Assembly: GCA_900317405.1 (NCBI GenBank)
Contig: ONGP01000002.1
Location: 1-64,000 of the forward strand
Length of the DNA: 64,000 nucleotides
Origin: an uncultured Prevotella sp.
GTDB taxonomy: Bacteria > Bacteroidota > Bacteroidia > Bacteroidales > Bacteroidaceae
Direction: 5' to 3'
The position numbers were made by a program, and so were the translations under genes. The notes under the pieces are model-generated. The model searched no databases and was not told the DNA's origin. It saw only the letters and a list, made by a program, of their open reading frames with translations. Position 1 is the stretch's first letter. The number at the start of each line of letters is the position of its first letter. Below are positions 36,100 to 44,526 of this stretch, in pieces.

Positions 36100-37521
36100 C
36101 TATTTCGCCAAAAACTTTCTGCCGTTTTGGATTACTACGCCACGATAACCAGCTTCTACACGGCGACCATTAAGGTCGTAACAGGGCAGATTAGGGTTTA
36201 TTGGTCTTACATCATCAGTGATGCCGATGATGGCAGATGCCGAACCGTCTGTCTCGTAACATCCTAAATCGGGTGCCGAACCTTTATAGTCTACATAATT
36301 AGCAATAACATCGCCTTCGAATTTTGACTTATCGTATACCATACCCTTGTCTATCAGATTTGTAGCACCACTCTTTAAGTGTAATAGTAGTGTTTCAGGC
36401 AGACTTCCGTCGGCATTACGAGGCGAAAGCAGCAATCCATCCACATCCAGACTCTCAAAATCGGCATCTGAAGTCGAAAATCCACTTAGCCAAGTGTTAT
36501 GGCTCAGAGTAACTGTGCCACTCTTATGCGTCTTGATATCACTATCTTTAGCATCAAGACTTATGCAATTGTGGATATCAAGCGTATATGTATAGTCATT
36601 GCCAAAGCCGTAATTGATATTGTTGGCATAGGCCGTGCAATTAACAATCTTCATTGCACCGGCATTGTTATTCTGGTCGAATCCTTTTGAACGATGACCT
36701 ATGGCAAGGCAACGATATAGCTCTGTGTTATGAACCGTACCTTTACCACCCAGTTTAAATCCATTGGGATTGCCACCATTTTCGATACTCGACAGCGACT
36801 TGTCAGCAAACAATCCTGCATCAACACCGAGCACACGTGGATGGGCAGACATATCAAACGTGGCAGGACCATTATTATAGGTGATGCAATTGATGTAAAC
36901 GGTAGGTGTACCATCGGTTTCGCGCTGAAACGAGTCCCAGCCATCGTCGCTGTTTCCCCATGCACGGCAACCTATATACACATTACCCGGACAAGCATCG
37001 CCCTGCTTATCGGCAAAACCATCAGCATTTCCACCATTGTTCTGGTAATCAAAATTCTCGTGCGAATCACAGTTTACCACGGTATTATGTCCTCCGCTAC
37101 GCAGTTGGATACCCGAATCGCAACAGCCATACACATCCAGTCGCTCCAGCGTGCAGTACTTTGCCTTTTCAAGCCATATTCCCTTCTTACCAGCATAGCG
37201 AATGGTAAGCCCGGCGATATACAGATACTGTCCGCCTACGGTGATACCATTAGTGCCGTTAGCCTCACCACGGAAGTCGATTATCGGCTTTGCCCCTTCG
37301 GCAGCAGCGATGGTAATCAGATGGTCGGCATCACCACTGCAGTTAATCTTAAGCGTGGTAGTAAGATCATACTGCCCGTCGGCCAGATACAGTTCGTCGC
37401 CTGCCTTGAGTTTGTTGATGGTTGCCGACAGATTATCCGCAGGAGTAACATTATATACAGTAGCCCCAGCCATCTGTGGCAAGGCCCATGCTATTACTAT
37501 TGCTAAATTCTTAAGTATCAT
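36100..37521 (-). CDS. Secreted pectate lyase, PL9-type beta-helix
   Basis: 473-aa secreted polysaccharide lyase. Signal peptide MILKNLAIVIAWALPQMAGA is followed by a right-handed parallel beta-helix. Calcium-site residues of PL9 enzymes are seen as D167 in NADGFADK and D192, D193 and D196 in GNSDDGWDSF; K256 in NGFKLGGKG is the candidate catalytic lysine. This pattern fits pectate (homogalacturonan) or related uronan cleavage. The C-terminus (YDLNGRRV, GVVIQNGRKFLAK) is a short tail typical of exported Prevotella proteins. Transcribed away from the susCD genes with shared upstream operators. Confidence 0.85.
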   Translation of the reverse strand: MILKNLAIVIAWALPQMAGATVYNVTPADNLSATINKLKAGDELYLADGQYDLTTTLKINCSGDADHLITIAAAEGAKPIIDFRGEANGTNGITVGGQYLYIAGLTIRYAGKKGIWLEKAKYCTLERLDVYGCCDSGIQLRSGGHNTVVNCDSHENFDYQNNGGNADGFADKQGDACPGNVYIGCRAWGNSDDGWDSFQRETDGTPTVYINCITYNNGPATFDMSAHPRVLGVDAGLFADKSLSSIENGGNPNGFKLGGKGTVHNTELYRCLAIGHRSKGFDQNNNAGAMKIVNCTAYANNINYGFGNDYTYTLDIHNCISLDAKDSDIKTHKSGTVTLSHNTWLSGFSTSDADFESLDVDGLLLSPRNADGSLPETLLLHLKSGATNLIDKGMVYDKSKFEGDVIANYVDYKGSAPDLGCYETDGSASAIIGITDDVRPINPNLPCYDLNGRRVEAGYRGVVIQNGRKFLAK

Positions 37522-37546
37522 ATAGTTAAAATGGTTTTATCGGCTG

Positions 37547-37554
37547 CAAAAGTA
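37547..37554 (-). promoter_or_regulatory. -7 promoter box of the PL9 gene
   Basis: Minus-strand TACTTTTG, 25 nt from the ATG at 37521, on the pectate-lyase side of the shared operators. Confidence 0.55.
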
Positions 37555-37598
37555 GAAATAAAAAATGTAACTTACACCTTATTATAATATATAAGAAA

Positions 37599-37628
37599 CG
37601 TAAACGTTTACGCTCGAAAACGTTTACG
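37599..37628. promoter_or_regulatory. Two tandem LacI-type operators between PL9 and susC
   Basis: CGTAAACGTTTACG at 37599-37612 is a perfect palindrome of the kind bound by LacI-family regulators. A second copy with one mismatch, CGAAAACGTTTACG, lies at 37615-37628. The centres are 16 bp apart. They lie about 45-80 bp upstream of both divergent promoters. No LacI gene is in this window. Confidence 0.65.
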
Positions 37629-37658
37629 TGGTATTTTGCGTAAAAAGAAAAACAAAAG

Positions 37659-37689
37659 TTTGATTTTCACAAAAATTTATCTAATTTTG
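37659..37689 (+). promoter_or_regulatory. Promoter of susC
   Basis: TTTG (37659-37662) and TAATTTTG (37682-37689) are 19 bp apart, an exact Bacteroidetes -33/-7 pair. The susC ATG is 70 nt downstream. Confidence 0.75.
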
Positions 37690-37759
37690 CAGCAATTTAG
37701 TGACTAAAACCGAATTTTACAATTCAAACTAGTATAATTAATAACTTAAAAATCAAAGT

Positions 37760-40700
37760 ATGAATCAAGCAATGAGAAGATTGTGCAAACTTTGCCTCTT
37801 AGCTGCATTCTTTGTACTGGCTCCACCAGAGGTGCTGGCTCAAACGATTGCGAAAGGCCAGGTTTTTGACTCAACTAACGAGCCCGTTATCGGTGCTACA
37901 GTTGTAGAAAAGGGTAGCCCGAAGAACGCTACCATTACCGATTTTGATGGTAAATTCGAGCTAAAACTGCAGAGCAGTAAGCAAGTTGTTATCACCTACA
38001 TCGGTATGAAACCTAAGACAGTGAATGCCACCAACAACATGAAGGTGACAATGGAAGACGACAACACCACTCTTAACGACGTGGTTGTTATCGGTTACGG
38101 ATCGGTAAAGAAAAAGGACTTGACCGGATCTGTATCAACCGTAAACAGCGAGACTCTGCAGGCTGTGCCAGTAGCCAATGCTTCAGAGGCTCTGACTGGT
38201 AAGATGCCTGGTGTGCAGATTACCACAACCGAAGGTTCGCCAGACGCTGAAGTAAAGATTCGCGTGCGTGGTGGTGGTTCTATCACACAGAGCAACGACC
38301 CTCTCTACATTGTCGACGGATTCCCTGTTGAGAGCATCAGCGACATCCCCGCCAATGATATCGAAGATATCACCGTACTTAAGGATGCTTCGTCTACCGC
38401 CATCTATGGTAGCCGTGGTGCTAACGGTGTAATCCTGGTTACCACCAAGAGCGGTAAGGAGGGTAAGACCAAGGTTAGCTACAACGCATACTACAGCTGG
38501 AAGAAGATTGCCAAGAAGCAGGATGTGCTCGGTGCACGCGATTACGCTACATGGCAGTACGAGCTGGCTCTGCTCAAGAACAACAACGATCCCGAAAAGA
38601 TTTCGTCGTACACCGACTACTTCGGAAACTATCAGGATCTGGATATGTACGACAACATTGCCACAAACGATTGGCAGAATCTGGTTTACGGACGTACAGG
38701 CCACACATTCAATCACAACATTAATATCAATGGTGGTACCGAGAGCATCAAGTATGCATTCAGCTATGCACACATGAACGATAAGGCCATCCAGATTGGT
38801 TCTAGCTTCAAGCGCGACAACTTCAGCTTGAAACTTAACACCAAGCCTACAAAGAACACCACTCTCGATTTCCAGGCTCGCTACGCTGATACAGATATCC
38901 GCGGTGGTGGTGCTCAGGATGCTACCGGTGTTTACGATTCAGACCGTCGTTTGCGCTATGCAGTCATCTATACCCCATTCCCACTTAAGAACCTCGATCC
39001 ATCGGCTGGTACCGATGACGATCTGGGTAACCTCTACAATCCTATCGAGGCACAGTGGGACAACGACCAGAAGAAGGAGCGCAAGAACCTGAACCTGGCT
39101 GGTGCATTCGGCTGGGAAGTTTACAAAGATCTGAAACTTCGTACCGAGTTTGGTTACGACGATTACAACAACTACGATCAGCGCTACTGGGGTCTTACCA
39201 CCTATTATATTAAGAACGTACCAGCAGTCGACAATCAGAACATGCCAGCCATTCGTCTGACATCTACTAATCGTCATCGCTTCCGCAATACCAACACCAT
39301 CAACTACGACTTCAAGAAGCTGCTCAACAGTCAGGATCACAGTCTCAACATGATGGTTGGTCACGAATATGTTATCACTAAGACACGTACCAATACTGAC
39401 GAAGTACACGGTTTCCCAACCGACTTCGATTCTGAAACAGCATGGAAGCTCACCACACAGGGTGTGCCCTACTCTATCGACGACGCTTACAGTGCCGACG
39501 ACAAGCTGCTGTCTTTCTTCGGTCGTGTAAACTATAACTTCAAGGATCGCTATCTGCTCAGCGCTACATTCCGTGCAGATGCTTCTTCTAAGTTTGCCAA
39601 GGAGAACCGTTGGGGTTACTTCCCATCAGCCGCCTTTGCATGGCGTATCTCTTCTGAGCCATTCATGGCCGGTACACAGAAGTGGCTCGACGACTTGAAA
39701 CTCCGCATCAGCTATGGTACCGCAGGTAACAACAACATCCCTGTTGGCCAGCTCGTACAGACTTATGGAGCCAGCTCTACTGCATGGGTTAACGGCATCA
39801 CTTCATACTGGGCACCTTCTAAGACTATGGCTAACCCCGACCTGAAGTGGGAGACTACCATCACACGTAACATCGGACTCGACTTCACTATGTTCGGTGG
39901 CAAGTTGAACGGTACCATCGAGGCTTACTTGAACACCACTAAGGACCTGCTCATTCAGTTCCCCGTTGGTGGTACAGGTTACGACAACCAGTATCGCAAC
40001 ATGGGTGAGACCGAGAACAAGGGTCTGGAGTTCAGCTTCACATGGCATGCTGTAAACCAGAAGAACTGGGGAATCGACATCAGCGGCAACATCGGTTTGA
40101 ACAAGAATAAGGTTAAGAGCCTTGGCATGATGGACGACTTTGGTTGGAACACCAACTGGGCATCTACCGAGATCGGAAATGACTACTGGATTTCTGTAGG
40201 CGATCCTCTCGGACAGGTTATCGGATATCGTCTCGATGGCAACGGCCGATACGAGGTTAGCGACTTTGCTGGCTACGATGAGAAGCAGGGTTGGATTCTG
40301 AAGGAAGGTGTAGCCGATGCTTCTTCAGTTATCGGAACCATCCGTCCAGGTTCACTTAAACTTAAGGACCTTGATGGCGACGGATATGTAACATACGAGA
40401 ACGATGTAGAGGTACTGGGTGATGTTAATCCCGATGCATTCGGAGGATTCACACTGAGTGGTCGTGCTTACGGATTCGACCTGAGCGCAGCATTCAACTT
40501 CAGCATTGGCAACAAGGTTTACAATGCCAACAAGATTGAGTACACATCTACATCTAAGTATCAGTATCGAAGCATGAGCACCATCATGGCCGATGGCAAC
40601 CGCTGGACCAACCTCGATCCTGAGACAGGTCTGCTCAGCAACGACCCTGCTCGTCTGGCCGAACTCAACGCCAATACCACCATGTGGAGCCCATATATGA

Positions 40701-40981
40701 GCAAGATGGTGCTGACCGACTGGGCACTCGAGGACGCTTCATTCCTGCGTCTTAACACCCTGTCGCTGGGTTACACTATCCCAACTGCCCTCACACGCAA
40801 GGCCGGCATCAACAGCCTGCGCTTCTACGTAACAGCTTACAACGTATTCACAATCACTGGTTATAGTGGTTTCGATCCTGAGAGCGACTGTTACCGTCGT
40901 ACAGCTCTGACTCCAAGCGTCGACCACTCTGGTTATCCACGTAGCCGCCAGTTCGTTGTAGGACTCAATTTGAATTTCTAA
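37760..40981 (+). CDS. SusC/RagA-family TonB-dependent glycan importer
   Basis: 1073-aa outer-membrane transporter. The signal peptide (about 1-28, ending VLAQ) is followed by a carboxypeptidase-regulatory-like domain (TIAKGQVFDSTNEPVIGATV), a TonB plug (KKDLTGSVSTVNSETLQAVP, then IRVRGGGSITQSNDPLYIVDGFPV split by a turn), and a beta barrel ending in RQFVVGLNLNF. With the following SusD-like lipoprotein it imports oligosaccharides from the surface. The neighbouring PL9 lyase suggests pectic oligosaccharides. It is under the tandem LacI-type operators. Confidence 0.96.
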   Translation: MNQAMRRLCKLCLLAAFFVLAPPEVLAQTIAKGQVFDSTNEPVIGATVVEKGSPKNATITDFDGKFELKLQSSKQVVITYIGMKPKTVNATNNMKVTMEDDNTTLNDVVVIGYGSVKKKDLTGSVSTVNSETLQAVPVANASEALTGKMPGVQITTTEGSPDAEVKIRVRGGGSITQSNDPLYIVDGFPVESISDIPANDIEDITVLKDASSTAIYGSRGANGVILVTTKSGKEGKTKVSYNAYYSWKKIAKKQDVLGARDYATWQYELALLKNNNDPEKISSYTDYFGNYQDLDMYDNIATNDWQNLVYGRTGHTFNHNININGGTESIKYAFSYAHMNDKAIQIGSSFKRDNFSLKLNTKPTKNTTLDFQARYADTDIRGGGAQDATGVYDSDRRLRYAVIYTPFPLKNLDPSAGTDDDLGNLYNPIEAQWDNDQKKERKNLNLAGAFGWEVYKDLKLRTEFGYDDYNNYDQRYWGLTTYYIKNVPAVDNQNMPAIRLTSTNRHRFRNTNTINYDFKKLLNSQDHSLNMMVGHEYVITKTRTNTDEVHGFPTDFDSETAWKLTTQGVPYSIDDAYSADDKLLSFFGRVNYNFKDRYLLSATFRADASSKFAKENRWGYFPSAAFAWRISSEPFMAGTQKWLDDLKLRISYGTAGNNNIPVGQLVQTYGASSTAWVNGITSYWAPSKTMANPDLKWETTITRNIGLDFTMFGGKLNGTIEAYLNTTKDLLIQFPVGGTGYDNQYRNMGETENKGLEFSFTWHAVNQKNWGIDISGNIGLNKNKVKSLGMMDDFGWNTNWASTEIGNDYWISVGDPLGQVIGYRLDGNGRYEVSDFAGYDEKQGWILKEGVADASSVIGTIRPGSLKLKDLDGDGYVTYENDVEVLGDVNPDAFGGFTLSGRAYGFDLSAAFNFSIGNKVYNANKIEYTSTSKYQYRSMSTIMADGNRWTNLDPETGLLSNDPARLAELNANTTMWSPYMSKMVLTDWALEDASFLRLNTLSLGYTIPTALTRKAGINSLRFYVTAYNVFTITGYSGFDPESDCYRRTALTPSVDHSGYPRSRQFVVGLNLNF

Positions 40982-40982
40982 A

Positions 40983-42809
40983 ATGAAGGAGGACATGAAA
41001 ATGAAGAATCAGATTAAATTAGCTATACTGTCAATGTCGCTGGTAGGACTTGCCTCGTGCGACATGGATGCACCTAGCATCTCAACCCTCGACGAGTCTT
41101 CTGTATTCGCCACCTACTCTCTGGCCGAATCTGAGGTAATGTCAATCCACGTATCATTCGGTGAGACTAACTCGTATCGTGGACGTTTCCTGCCCTACTA
41201 CGGCGTAAACAGCGATGTAGAATGGGGTAATGCACCATCGTATGCCGACCGCTTGACCGACAAGCAGAGTCTGTGGAACTACAGCACACTGCCTGGCAAC
41301 GGACAGATGAATACATCAAACAACGCCTACGCTAAGTTCTACGAAGGTATCGAGCGCGCAAACCTTGCCATCAAGGGTATCCGCCAGTACGGTAACATCG
41401 AGAACAATGCCGACATGCGTCATCTGCTGGGCGAGGCTCTCACACTGCGTGCCGTCATCTACAACGACCTGCTGAAGGCCTGGGGTGATGTTCCAGCTCG
41501 TTTCGAGCCAAACAACTCTGATAATATGTATCTGCCCCGCACTAACCGCGACGTTATCTACAAGCAGCTGCTGGCCGACCTTGAGGAGGCTGAGAATTAC
41601 TGCTACTGGGCTAACGAGAACGCTATCACCAAGACCACAGAGCGTGTAAACAAGGACTTCGTTAAGGGTCTGCGTGCTCGTCTGGCTCTCTATGCCGGTG
41701 GTTACGGACTGCGTGGCGATGGTTTCCGTCGTTCAAAGGATCCCGAGCTGGCTCCTGAGAAGATGTTCCAGATTGCTAAGCAGGAGTGCGAAGAGGTTAT
41801 CGCTCACGGCAGCAGCAAGCTTGGTTCATTCAAGGAGAACTTCGTAAAGCTGTGCGAGGATAATGTTACAGCAGGCGGTGAGAGTCTGTGGGAGATTCCA
41901 TTCTCAGCAGGTCGTGGCCGTGTGCTCTACACTTGGGGACTTAAGCACAATGCTAAGGACCAGTACACTCAGCAGAGCCAGGGTGGTGCAAACCGTGCCG
42001 TATCTACTCTGTACTACGACTACGATGCCGACGATATCCGTCGCGACATCACCGTGGTGCCTTACGAGTGGAGTAAGGAGCTCAACAATGGTAATGCTCA
42101 CGTAACACTGAGCGGACTCAATAAGATGTGCTTCGGCAAGTTGCGTTACGAGTGGATGAAGCGTATCGTTACCTCTACTAATGATGATGGTGTAAACTGG
42201 CAGTACATGCGTCTGGCCGATGTATACCTGATGGCAGCCGAGGCTGAGAACGAGTTGGGTAACACTTCTGCCGCTTGGACCTATATGAAGCCAGTACTGG
42301 ACCGCGCACTGCCAGCTGCCAAGGTAGCTGCTTTGCAGACCAAGTACACAGCCTCTCAGCAGGCATTCCGCGAGGGTATCTACGATCAGCGTGCTCTCGA
42401 GTTTGCAGGCGAGGCTCTGCGTAAGGCCGACCTGGTTCGCTGGGGTATTATCGACGAGAAGATGGCCGAGGCCAAGGCTAAGCTCCAGGCTCTGCAGACA
42501 CGTACTGGCGCCTATGCCGGACTGCCCGACAAGGTTTACATCAACAATGCCGAGGATGCTAGCGCTATTCAGGTATACGGTCTGAACATGGGCGAGGACG
42601 ATGCTACAGTCATCAACACTCTCGACGGTTGGGAGAGCAAGAACTGGTTCGGTACTGCCGACAAGCCAACACTGACCGACGACATCATCGACGGACTCTA
42701 TGTAGCCACTCCAAGTTTGAACTGCCTGTGGCCTATCTGGCAGAACTTCATCGATGCCAGCAACAACATGCTGAACAATGATGGTAACTATGGTCAGTTG
42801 TCAGACTAA
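40983..42809 (+). CDS. SusD/RagB-family surface glycan-binding lipoprotein
   Basis: 608-aa outer-membrane lipoprotein that caps the SusC channel. The lipobox is LVGLASC, with Asp-rich residues after the cysteine. SusD features are the N-terminal TPR-like helices (YAKFYEGIERANLAIKGI, EALTLRAVIYNDLLKAWGDV) and the C-terminal LALEFAGEALRKADLVRWG-like segment (here RALEFAGEALRKADLVRWG). Three ATGs are close together (40983, 40995, 41001); all keep the signal. Starts 1 nt after susC ends. Confidence 0.95.
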   Translation: MKEDMKMKNQIKLAILSMSLVGLASCDMDAPSISTLDESSVFATYSLAESEVMSIHVSFGETNSYRGRFLPYYGVNSDVEWGNAPSYADRLTDKQSLWNYSTLPGNGQMNTSNNAYAKFYEGIERANLAIKGIRQYGNIENNADMRHLLGEALTLRAVIYNDLLKAWGDVPARFEPNNSDNMYLPRTNRDVIYKQLLADLEEAENYCYWANENAITKTTERVNKDFVKGLRARLALYAGGYGLRGDGFRRSKDPELAPEKMFQIAKQECEEVIAHGSSKLGSFKENFVKLCEDNVTAGGESLWEIPFSAGRGRVLYTWGLKHNAKDQYTQQSQGGANRAVSTLYYDYDADDIRRDITVVPYEWSKELNNGNAHVTLSGLNKMCFGKLRYEWMKRIVTSTNDDGVNWQYMRLADVYLMAAEAENELGNTSAAWTYMKPVLDRALPAAKVAALQTKYTASQQAFREGIYDQRALEFAGEALRKADLVRWGIIDEKMAEAKAKLQALQTRTGAYAGLPDKVYINNAEDASAIQVYGLNMGEDDATVINTLDGWESKNWFGTADKPTLTDDIIDGLYVATPSLNCLWPIWQNFIDASNNMLNNDGNYGQLSD

Positions 42810-42812
42810 AAG

Positions 42813-42844
42813 GATTGAAGAATTGAAAGATTGAAGAATTGAAG
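42813..42844 (+). repeat. Tandem 16-bp duplication between susD and the next gene
   Basis: GATTGAAGAATTGAAA is followed by GATTGAAGAATTGAAG. Purine-rich operon spacer; it could set RNA stability or simply be a replication slip. Confidence 0.6.
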
Positions 42845-42848
42845 ATTT

Positions 42849-44408
42849 ATGAAAAAGAAATATTTTAAATCTATCGTATTAGGTCTGGCTACTGTTGCCC
42901 TGGCATCATGTAGCGACGTTGCCGACGAGATTACAAGCATTGTTTACAATCGCAACTTCTCGCCTACCAGCGTAGAGGCCAAAGTGCGCAATCGCACAAA
43001 TATCGAACTGAGCTGGAACCTGGGCGATGGCGTTACCAACTACAATGTTGAGGTTTACGCCAACGACAGCCTGACCTTTGCCGGTTCACCTGTAAAGAGT
43101 TTCTCAGTATCCCCCGACGAGGTTCCAGTACTTATCAAGGGTCTTGAGGGCGAGACTCAGTACTCATTCCGTGTACAGGCCACCGATGGCAATTCCAGTC
43201 GCGACTCTAAGTGGAGCAGCGCCTATGCCAAGACCGAGGCCGAGCAGATATTCAAGAATGTAGCCGAAGAGGATATCAAGGGCTCATCAGTAACTCTGCG
43301 CTGGACAGCTGGCGAAAAGGCTGCTACTATCGTGCTGACTCCTGGCGACATCGTCTACAATGTAACAGATGATGATATCGCTGCTGGTGCCGCCACAATT
43401 ACAGGTCTTACGCCAGAGACTGAGTACAAGGCCCTGCTTAAGAGTGCCACCGGCAAGACTCGTGGTACTATCACATTCAAGACAGGTATCGACCTGGCCG
43501 AGACCGACATTCTGGTTAAGGCAGGCGCCGACATCGCAGCAGCCATCAAGGATGCTCCTGAGGGCTATCGTCTGATAGTAGAGCCAGGCGAGTATGGCAT
43601 CGCTACCGAGGAGGCCGCTTTCGGTGGTTCTATCACCATCAGCAAGCAGCTCACCATCAAGGGTCTGCGCCAGAATGAGCACCCAGTCATCAAGGGTCGC
43701 TTCAAGGTTGAGGCTCCATTCGCTGTAGATCAGGTTACACTCGACGGTACTGGTACCGACGGTGGTCAGTGCTTCGACTTCACAGCCGAAGGCGAGGTTG
43801 AGAGCCTGTCAGTTACCAACAGCGAGGTAAAGAACTACACCAAGGGATTCTTCTACATCAACAAGGCTGTGCTGGTTAACACCATCACCATCGATGGCAA
43901 CATCATCAGCAACATTGAGTGCGATGGTGGCGACCTGTTCGACTGCCGCAAGGGTGGATACAACAAGTTCGACCTGAAGAACAACACTATCTACAACAGT
44001 GCTAAGGGCCGCGACTTTGTACGTATGGACGATGCATCGGGGTCTATCTCTGCTACACCAGTTATCACTATCGACCACAACACTATCGTTGGTGCATGTA
44101 ACGATGCCGGCAAGCGTATACTCTACGTTCGCTTCGTAGGCAATACCATCAGATTCACCAACAATATCGTGGCCAACTCAGTAGGTAACTTCTCTAACCA
44201 GGCCAAGACAGCAGTGCCCACATTCGATAACAACATCTACTTCGAAGCAGCAGGTTATGTTACAAGTGGTGCAAATGCCAACGCCCTGTTTGTTGACGGT
44301 GAAGGAACTATCCTCGATCCACAGTTTGCCGATGCCGCTAATGGCAACTTTACTATCGGCAACGATAACGTGAAGGATAAGAAAGCCGGCGATCCACGCT
44401 GGTATTAA
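42849..44408 (+). CDS. Surface lipoprotein with Fn3 and DUF4957/DUF5123-type beta-helix
   Basis: 519-aa lipoprotein; lipobox ATVALASC. Residues about 40-130 form a fibronectin type III domain (VRNRTNIELSWNLGDGVTNY, GLEGETQYSFRVQATDG) and 135-215 a second. Residues 225-515 are a beta-helix of the DUF4957/DUF5123 kind, ending GNFTIGNDNVKDKKAGDPRWY in outline. Proteins of this type sit after SusCD in pectin loci and are thought to bind the polymer at the cell surface; no catalytic site is obvious. Its end is followed by a strong terminator. Confidence 0.88.
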   Translation: MKKKYFKSIVLGLATVALASCSDVADEITSIVYNRNFSPTSVEAKVRNRTNIELSWNLGDGVTNYNVEVYANDSLTFAGSPVKSFSVSPDEVPVLIKGLEGETQYSFRVQATDGNSSRDSKWSSAYAKTEAEQIFKNVAEEDIKGSSVTLRWTAGEKAATIVLTPGDIVYNVTDDDIAAGAATITGLTPETEYKALLKSATGKTRGTITFKTGIDLAETDILVKAGADIAAAIKDAPEGYRLIVEPGEYGIATEEAAFGGSITISKQLTIKGLRQNEHPVIKGRFKVEAPFAVDQVTLDGTGTDGGQCFDFTAEGEVESLSVTNSEVKNYTKGFFYINKAVLVNTITIDGNIISNIECDGGDLFDCRKGGYNKFDLKNNTIYNSAKGRDFVRMDDASGSISATPVITIDHNTIVGACNDAGKRILYVRFVGNTIRFTNNIVANSVGNFSNQAKTAVPTFDNNIYFEAAGYVTSGANANALFVDGEGTILDPQFADAANGNFTIGNDNVKDKKAGDPRWY

Positions 44409-44432
44409 GAATCAAACTACTTTAAAACCAGA

Positions 44433-44466
44433 GAGTCGTGCAACTCTGTTTGCGCGACTCTTTTTT
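44433..44466 (+). terminator. Rho-independent terminator of the susCD operon
   Basis: Arms 44433-44443 and 44450-44460 pair over 11 bp (one G-U pair), with loop CTCTGT and six T immediately after. Confidence 0.85.
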
Positions 44467-44473
44467 ATAAAAA

Positions 44474-44505
44474 CTTGTAAGTTTCAAAATATTTTCATAT
44501 CTTTG
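44474..44505 (+). promoter_or_regulatory. Promoter of the GH3 gene
   Basis: CTTG (44474-44477) and TATCTTTG (44498-44505) are 20 bp apart. The ATG at 44527 follows 21 nt later. Confidence 0.65.
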
Positions 44506-44526
44506 TGCCATAAAACCAAAACGAAT

